DNA of 36,787 nucleotides. It comes from Beijerinckiaceae bacterium (GTDB lineage Bacteria; Bacteroidota; Bacteroidia; Chitinophagales; Chitinophagaceae). This document shows positions 32,377 through 36,787 of the stretch, one piece after another. Below the pieces are notes generated by a model. That model was given only the letters and a program-made list of their open reading frames with translations, did no database searches and was not told the origin of the DNA. The translations under genes and the position numbers were made by a program. The stretch lies in assembly GCA_903970475.1 (NCBI GenBank), contig CAJCIQ010000108.1, positions 1 through 36,787 on the forward strand, written 5' to 3'. Each line of letters starts with the position of its first letter. Positions within the stretch are counted from its first letter, which is position 1.

Positions 32377-32892
32377 TTACTGCAATTTAAAACTCTGCAT
32401 CACTGTGTCGGCCATGGGCTCATAGCGGGAAAATTGGGCGGGTTCAGCGGTGTAAGTGATGATATAAGCGAAGTGCCCTAATACAAACCAATCTTGTTTG
32501 ACCTTTATAACTAACCCATTGACGGGGAGTTTATAAATGCCCTCCTGGGCCTTTTGACCGGCAAAAGTAACCTCCCTGAACTGCTGGCCGGCCGTATCTG
32601 CAACGGCCATTTGTTTGATCTGATCTATGGACAACTTAGAAAAATCGGCCAGGGACATGGGCTGCTGAGCGGACAGATCCTGAATGAGGACGTTTACATT
32701 TTCCCTGAATTGGTCCGTTGGGCCTTCCTGAGGACTTAGGAACAGGATATTCATCGAGGTCTGCTGATAAGGAGTCCAGCCATCTGGATACTGGATTTGG
32801 TATTTGTAGGTGGAGTCTGAATAGGTTTTCATGGTTTGTGCATGGCCGAGTTGGAAAGCATATAGTCCTAAAAACAAAAAGAGGGTTTTCAT
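32377..32892 (-). CDS. Secreted PsbP/DcrB-like protein
   Basis: Exported protein of 171 residues. Signal peptide MKTLFLFLGLYAFQLGHAQ. The mature part starts TYKYQIQYPDGWTPYQQ, the characteristic opening of the PsbP/DcrB (DUF1795-like) fold. It ends with a strand-helix pattern, FAYIITYTAEPAQFSRYEPM, then DTVMQSFKLQ, also typical. Family members are small periplasmic or lipid-anchored proteins with unclear roles. It sits 10 bp after the CdiI-type gene and 4 bp before the small membrane protein. Confidence 0.78.
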   Translation of the reverse strand: MKTLFLFLGLYAFQLGHAQTMKTYSDSTYKYQIQYPDGWTPYQQTSMNILFLSPQEGPTDQFRENVNVLIQDLSAQQPMSLADFSKLSIDQIKQMAVADTAGQQFREVTFAGQKAQEGIYKLPVNGLVIKVKQDWFVLGHFAYIITYTAEPAQFSRYEPMADTVMQSFKLQ

Positions 32893-32902
32893 ATAATGGA
32901 AA

Positions 32903-33334
32903 TTAAGCGGTATACTTTTCTAAAAATAGGGTAAGCCCTTTGACGACCATTTTTTTGGTAGAGTTTTCAATGTCTTTATATCCTTCTACATAATCCTTTG
33001 CTGCTTTCAATAAGGCTACAAAGTTATCCTTAATGGCCGCATGGGTTTCCCAAAAGCTGCTGTCTATTTTAGTAAGGGTCAGCAGCAGGTCTCCTGGGTA
33101 GTATAAGGTCTGTAGCATCGGATTAAACTTTAGCTTATCGACGGCCAGGGGAACTAAAAAACGAAGGCCCAAACTTTGGGTGATCAGAAAGCGGAGGTCA
33201 TCAGGCTCCAATTCTTCCAATGGAACATGGCGAAGCTTTCCTACTCTTTTTACCATGGAATTGGGAAAATCTTCTGCGTCTGGATGGTAATTTGTCTCCA
33301 GCTCTCCTAGGGACTTAGCCAATAATTCTTTCAT
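32903..33334 (-). CDS. CdiI_3-type contact-dependent inhibition immunity protein (orphan)
   Basis: A 143-residue cytoplasmic protein whose layout matches CdiI-type immunity proteins: MKELLAKSLGELETNYH, then SMVKRVGKLRHVPLEELEPDD, LRFLITQSLGLRFLVPLAVDKL and YYPGDLLLTLTKIDSSFW. In known systems such proteins bind and block the toxin tip of CdiA-like effectors. No toxin, Rhs or T6SS gene is present in this window, so it is an orphan here. An upstream TTG would add 28 residues; the ATG at 33334 gives the usual N terminus and is preceded by AAA. A TATATTTG box (33454-33461) lies upstream and may drive this gene and the two that follow. Confidence 0.8.
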   Translation of the reverse strand: MKELLAKSLGELETNYHPDAEDFPNSMVKRVGKLRHVPLEELEPDDLRFLITQSLGLRFLVPLAVDKLKFNPMLQTLYYPGDLLLTLTKIDSSFWETHAAIKDNFVALLKAAKDYVEGYKDIENSTKKMVVKGLTLFLEKYTA

Positions 33335-33453
33335 TTTGTGCTGTGTTAGATTGCGGTAAGCTCCGTTATCAACAGTAGTATACCATACATCACACAGGCC
33401 GGGAAGTTGGCTTTTCAATAGAGGAGCGGATACTGTTCAAACACGGAACAGGT

Positions 33454-33487
33454 CAAATATAGGGCAATATTCAATTGAAGCTTACAA
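33454..33487 (-). promoter_or_regulatory. Possible promoter for the CdiI-like three-gene operon
   Basis: On the minus strand TATATTTG (33461-33454) matches the -7 consensus exactly. A TTG (33487-33485) lies 23 nt before it, at the long end of usual spacing, inside the 3' end of the SDR gene. The leader to the ATG at 33334 would be about 110 nt. Confidence 0.45.
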
Positions 33488-34270
33488 TCCCCTCAATTTC
33501 CCACCATCCACTGGAAGGTCTATCCCATTGATATATCCTGCTGAGGGGGTGCACAAGAAAGCAAGTACTTCTCCAAAATCTTCCGGGTCTCCAAATCTGC
33601 CGGCGGGGATGTCGGCCAGCATGGCGCTCTCCACCTCTTGTTTTGTTTTCCCGGTGGCTTTTACCCTGGAAGCGATCAGGGATTCACTGCGATCGGTACT
33701 ATGCAGACCGGGGAGGATGTTGTTGACGGTTATGCCAAAAGGGCCCAATTCGGAGGATAAGGATTTCCCCCAATTGGCGACGGCAGCTCTGACGGTATTG
33801 GAGAGGCCCATAGCCATCAAGGGTTCCCGGGTAGAGGAAGAAGTAAGGTTGATGATGCGTCCGTATCCTGCTGCTTTCATTCCAGGCACAAAGGCTTGTA
33901 CCAGGATTTGAAAATTGACCAGCTGGGTTTGAAAGGTGGAGGCATAGTCTTCCGGTGTCATGTCAATAGCAGGACCTGGATGGGGTCCTCCAGTGTTATT
34001 GACCAGGATATGAATTGTTTTTCCTTCCCCAACTAACTTATGGGCAGAAGCTTTCACTTCTCCGGGGTTGCTGTAATCAGCCAATAAATAACTGTGCTGC
34101 TGCCCCTTGCCGGTATCCAAAGTTGCTAAAGCTTTCCTGAGTCCATCTTCAGCACGGCCAACCAGTATGACGGAAGCGCCAAGGTTACTGAGGGCTTTAG
34201 CTGAGGCAAGGCCCAGACCTTTGGAAGAACCACCCACATAGGCGGTTTTATTTTCAAGGTTAAGTTTCAT
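33482..34270 (-). CDS. SDR-family oxidoreductase with atypical active site
   Basis: Short-chain dehydrogenase/reductase fold, 262 residues. The cofactor motif is GGSSKGLG (residues 13-20), followed by NNTGG (91-95), GRIINLTSSS with the usual Ser, and PAGRFGDPEDFGEVLAFL with INGIDLPVDGGKLRGL at the end. The YxxxK catalytic pair is not present: in LSNTVRAAV the aligned positions read Ser157 and Arg161. Similar SDRs with an LSNxxR sequence exist and may have lost or changed chemistry. The gene follows the small AraC regulator by 29 bp on the same strand and is probably its target operon partner. The substrate is unknown. Confidence 0.88.
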   Translation of the reverse strand: MKLNLENKTAYVGGSSKGLGLASAKALSNLGASVILVGRAEDGLRKALATLDTGKGQQHSYLLADYSNPGEVKASAHKLVGEGKTIHILVNNTGGPHPGPAIDMTPEDYASTFQTQLVNFQILVQAFVPGMKAAGYGRIINLTSSSTREPLMAMGLSNTVRAAVANWGKSLSSELGPFGITVNNILPGLHSTDRSESLIASRVKATGKTKQEVESAMLADIPAGRFGDPEDFGEVLAFLCTPSAGYINGIDLPVDGGKLRGL

Positions 34271-34299
34271 TGATGAAGCGTTGATTTATGCGGCGACAT

Positions 34300-34743
34300 T
34301 TAAGCGGCGGAGACGGCGAACGTTGAGGCTGGCTGGGGCGCGCGAACACGTGCCGGAGTTGGCTGCGTACCTACCCCCCTACTCCTGCGGAACTCCGAAG
34401 GGGTTACACCCTCAAAGCGTTTGAAGAACTTGGTGAAATTGGAGGTATCATAGGTGAGCCTGAAGGCTATATCGGTAATGCTAAGGTCGGGTTGTAACAA
34501 CAACGCCCTTGACACTTCCATGAGCCTGAGTTCGAAAAAGTAACAGGGGGCCTTTTGGGTATGCGTTTTAATGGTATTGCTCAGGTGCACAGGATGAATG
34601 TGCATGGCAGCAGCGAAGTCCTTAATATGCCACATCTTATCTACCCTACCCTCCACTATATCATCGATGTGTTGGTGGACCTTATCAATAAAGGTTTGGG
34701 TGATCTCGTCAGCCCGGCTCAGGTATTTTACAGGCAGTTTCAT
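34300..34743 (-). CDS. Small AraC-family transcription regulator (HTH domain only)
   Basis: A 147-residue protein that is essentially a free-standing AraC DNA-binding domain: WHIKDFAAAMHIHPVHLSNTI (first HTH) and ITDIAFRLTYDTSNFTKFFKRFEGVTPSEFRRSR (second HTH and family signature). About 25 N-terminal residues do not make a sensor domain, so activity may depend on a partner or on expression level. The C-terminal tail after FRRSR is Pro/Ala/Thr/Arg-rich and encoded by GC-rich DNA, like low-complexity additions elsewhere here. Upstream half-sites at 34838-34886 could be its own operator. The SDR gene follows after 29 bp. Confidence 0.88.
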   Translation of the reverse strand: MKLPVKYLSRADEITQTFIDKVHQHIDDIVEGRVDKMWHIKDFAAAMHIHPVHLSNTIKTHTQKAPCYFFELRLMEVSRALLLQPDLSITDIAFRLTYDTSNFTKFFKRFEGVTPSEFRRSRGVGTQPTPARVRAPQPASTFAVSAA

Positions 34744-34837
34744 CTGTAAATTTACCTATTTTTTGCAGTAGCCATCAGATTCTTCCACGGGATACTTTTT
34801 ATCCAGGTCTATATTGCTGAAACTGCCTAAGTTACCC

Positions 34838-34886
34838 CATGATCATAGCGCAACTGATCATGTTCCCGGATGCCCAATTGGTCATG
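34838..34886. promoter_or_regulatory. Operator-like CATGATCA/TGATCATG inverted repeat upstream of the AraC gene
   Basis: CATGATCA (34838-34845) and TGATCATG (34855-34862) are perfect inverse copies with a 9-bp spacer. A third related half-site, TGGTCATG, lies at 34879-34886. They are about 95-145 bp upstream of the AraC start, in the only control region of the AraC-SDR pair. Confidence 0.45.
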
Positions 34887-35372
34887 TTAACGCTGGTGTT
34901 TATATGCTTGCTTAATAATACGCTCGCTTTGCTTGTCTTTGGTATTGATCATAACAACACCACAGGTACTGGCGGATCCATATATACTCGTGAGCTCCTG
35001 TGATCTCAGCGTAAAGACGGTATCAACCTTGATTTGCCCGATTACCGTCATGAATACCTGCAAATCCGGTGCTGGATTATGTTCATCAAACTTCACTTGA
35101 TACCCATTCAATATGAAAAAGGGCTTGCAGCATCCTTGTTCCCTGTTGGGTAGATCGACCGCCCTGCCAGTGTTATTCACATACACATTGGTATCGGCCA
35201 CCACTCTTTCCTTAATCATCAGCAGCTGCTGAGGCAAGGGGGCATGCTTCAAAGAATCCATCCAGGCTTGATGGGCCTTGCAGGTCAGAATAACATCCGA
35301 AGTATACTCTTGACCTTCTGCGCGAGAAACCACAAAAAGCAGGATTAACAGGGCGCCGGATAGAGATTTCAT
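34887..35372 (-). CDS. Small secreted protein resembling a SusC-type plug domain (paralogue 1)
   Basis: Exported 161-residue protein with signal peptide MKSLSGALLILLFVVSRAEG. The second half resembles the plug of SusC-type transporters: FFILNGYQVKFDE (like LYVIDGVPI), a variable stretch, VDTVFTLRSQELTSIYGSAS, then CGVVMINTKDKQ. No barrel follows, so it cannot be a transporter by itself. It carries Cys30, the pair Cys81-Cys82 in GCCK and Cys137, all conserved in its neighbour, which suggests disulfides or metal binding. It starts 8 bp after the paralogue at 35381, showing tandem duplication. The function is unknown. Confidence 0.75.
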   Translation of the reverse strand: MKSLSGALLILLFVVSRAEGQEYTSDVILTCKAHQAWMDSLKHAPLPQQLLMIKERVVADTNVYVNNTGRAVDLPNREQGCCKPFFILNGYQVKFDEHNPAPDLQVFMTVIGQIKVDTVFTLRSQELTSIYGSASTCGVVMINTKDKQSERIIKQAYKHQR

Positions 35373-35380
35373 AGAGGAGA

Positions 35381-35872
35381 CTAGTGCTTGTAGGTTTGTT
35401 TAATGAGGCGTTTACTGGCTTTATCCCGGGCAGAGATCTGAATGATACCGCATTTTGCATAATTGCCATATACAGTCAACTGCTCGCCTGATCCGGAATG
35501 CAACACGGTGATGGTATCTATCTTTACGGCCCTCAAGACGCTCAAAAAGCGCTGGAGATCGGGTGCGGGATTGCGGTAATCAAATTCAACATAGTAACCG
35601 TTGAGGTATATCTGGGCTTTGCAACAGCCTGTCTGGCGGTTGGCAATAAAAATCATTTTTTCAGAAGCGGTAATGACTATGTTGGTATCGGCCACCACCC
35701 TGTCGGTGATCATATCCAACTGCCCTGACAGGGGTTGACGCTGTAGGGAGTCCAGCCATTGTTGATTGGCATCGCATGTAAGCACCAAGAGGGACGAATG
35801 ATCCCTCTTGGTAGATTGTGCGCTGGCGCATAGCCCGCTTATCAGTAATATGGGTATCAGGATACCGCGCAT
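35381..35872 (-). CDS. Small secreted protein resembling a SusC-type plug domain (paralogue 2)
   Basis: Exported 163-residue paralogue of the next gene. Signal peptide MRGILIPILLISGLCASAQ. Shared blocks: LTCDANQQWLDSL, VVADTN, RQTGCCKAQIYLNGYYVEFD, NPAPDLQ, a VLH-x-VYGN stretch and CGIIQISARDK. Cysteines 33, 83, 84 and 141 line up with those of the partner. An ATG 18 bp upstream (35890) is also possible; 35872 begins directly at the signal peptide. It lies 45 bp after the sugar-transporter gene on the same strand and could be cotranscribed. Confidence 0.75.
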   Translation of the reverse strand: MRGILIPILLISGLCASAQSTKRDHSSLLVLTCDANQQWLDSLQRQPLSGQLDMITDRVVADTNIVITASEKMIFIANRQTGCCKAQIYLNGYYVEFDYRNPAPDLQRFLSVLRAVKIDTITVLHSGSGEQLTVYGNYAKCGIIQISARDKASKRLIKQTYKH

Positions 35873-35917
35873 AGAAAGCTTAAAATTCACCGGCGACCGG
35901 ATCAGGTCGCAGGCGGC

Positions 35918-36787
35918 TTAGTGCCCACCCTTCACCACTGCATGGCCTCCGGGTTGATCGAAATCGATACCTTGCGCTTTCAGTGTCTTCCAGGCTTTAA
36001 GGGCGTAGAATGCCAGGTAACCAAAGCAACATACCCCGACGATGTAAGAACCTTGGATACCGACTACATAATCGGCCAATAACCCTTGCAGGACGCTGAT
36101 GATACCTCCACCCATGATCATCATGATGAGGAAGGATGAACCTTCCGTTGTATGCCTGCCTAAGCCTGAAACAGCCAGGGTGAAGATACATGGCCAAAGG
36201 GTGGAGCAGAACAGGCCAACGCTGACGAAGGCCAGGGCCGCAACCATACCATGGGTCAACATGCCTATAATAAGGGCGAGAATACCAAAGGAAGAGAAGA
36301 TGAGCAATTGCCTGGCAGGGTTACCTTTACTGAGCAGATCGCCTATGATCATCACCACAATGACGCCTGCATAAACGTAAAATGGGGTAACGTCCTTTTG
36401 GGCAATGTACTTGTTGATGGCCAGGAAAACGCCAAAGGCTATGTAGGGCATTACAAAACGCATGACCTGCTTAGCGGTATTGCTCATATTAAATGCGCCT
36501 ACAGAGGCGGTCCAGCGGCCGATCATCAGGGAGGCCCAATACAAGGAAATGAAGATGGCTACGTTGTTGGTTCCGATATGCAAGTCCTTGTCCGCTTTCA
36601 GGAAAGCAGGCAGGTTGGAGGCGGTAGCCACTTCGACACCCACATAAATGAAGATGGCAATCATGCCCAGATACAACTGAGGATAGGCAAATACGCTATC
36701 GTGTTTGCCATGGCCCTGAGCAGCGGCGGTGGCGGCATCTTCATCGGAACTAATCTTATTGGGGAGTTTGGAAAACTTAAATACGAG
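35918..36787 (-). CDS. FucP-like sugar MFS transporter (5' partial)
   Basis: The frame is open to the window edge, so the N-terminal part is missing. The visible 289 residues include a charged, Ala/His-rich central loop (DEDAATAAAQGHGKHD) and then the C-terminal six-helix half of a major-facilitator transporter of the fucose/glucose-galactose permease group. Characteristic segments are YVGVEVATASNLPAFL, SLYWASLMIGRW, GLFCSTLWPCIFTLAVSGLG and EGSSFLIMMIMGGGIISVLQG. Such proteins import monosaccharides by proton symport in the inner membrane. The substrate cannot be told. It is separate from the PTS operon and represents another uptake route. Confidence 0.9.
   Translation of the reverse strand, partial: LVFKFSKLPNKISSDEDAATAAAQGHGKHDSVFAYPQLYLGMIAIFIYVGVEVATASNLPAFLKADKDLHIGTNNVAIFISLYWASLMIGRWTASVGAFNMSNTAKQVMRFVMPYIAFGVFLAINKYIAQKDVTPFYVYAGVIVVMIIGDLLSKGNPARQLLIFSSFGILALIIGMLTHGMVAALAFVSVGLFCSTLWPCIFTLAVSGLGRHTTEGSSFLIMMIMGGGIISVLQGLLADYVVGIQGSYIVGVCCFGYLAFYALKAWKTLKAQGIDFDQPGGHAVVKGGH

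Overview
The window looks like a chromosomal segment of a Bacteroidetes bacterium of the Chitinophagaceae type. The evidence is a SusC/SusD pair, a promoter of the TTG-N20-TAnnTTTG form, lipoproteins and MacB-like FtsX permeases typical of the phylum, a Y_Y_Y-type membrane-bound transcription regulator, AraC regulators with membrane domains, and few Shine-Dalgarno sites. No rRNA, tRNA, CRISPR array, integrase or transposase was seen.

Layout. 1-9.9 kb: the 3' end of a sensor kinase gene, an OmpA-like lipoprotein, an FtsX permease with a FecR-like N-terminal prefix, MnmD, a DUF5009-type acyltransferase, an M1-type peptidase and a frameshifted AraC regulator. 9.9-15.8 kb: a DUF4468/double-ThuA secreted protein, divergent from a 1150-residue one-component sensor-regulator whose gene contains several GC-rich tandem repeats and ends in a 49-bp hairpin repeat array. 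15.8-23.8 kb (minus strand): a polysaccharide-utilisation unit, susC - susD - GH9 hydrolase, in which the GH9 enzyme is fused to two thioredoxin-fold domains. 23.9-30.1 kb (plus strand): an apparently complete mannose-family phosphotransferase system (EIIA, EIIB, an EIIC-EIID fusion, EI, HPr) with a NagB-family sugar-phosphate enzyme and a PfkB kinase. 30.1-36.8 kb (minus strand): a free-standing LigD-type phosphoesterase, small lipoproteins and membrane proteins, a permease remnant, an orphan CdiI-type immunity gene, an AraC/SDR pair, two small paralogues resembling the SusC plug, and the C-terminal part of a FucP-like sugar transporter.

Central hypothesis. SusCD, the secreted GH9 fusion and the PTS operon flank one 180-bp control region containing a strong susC promoter and an operator-like inverted repeat. 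Together they could form a pathway from outer-membrane capture, through periplasmic trimming, to PEP-dependent uptake with phosphorylation, then deamination or isomerisation and kinase steps. A glucosamine-type substrate would fit: some GH9 enzymes are exo-beta-glucosaminidases, ManXYZ-type PTSs import glucosamine, and NagB acts on GlcN-6-P. The substrate is nevertheless inferred, and the NagB homologue has an unusual active-site residue.

A second theme is repeated in-frame insertion of GC-rich, Gly/Ala/Ser/Arg-coding low-complexity DNA into unrelated genes (mnmD, the M1 peptidase, ThuA, the sensor, GH9 fusion, EIIC-EIID). At two sites (GH9-redoxin and EIIC-EIID) these sequences form the linker between fused domains, which suggests they may take part in gene fusion.
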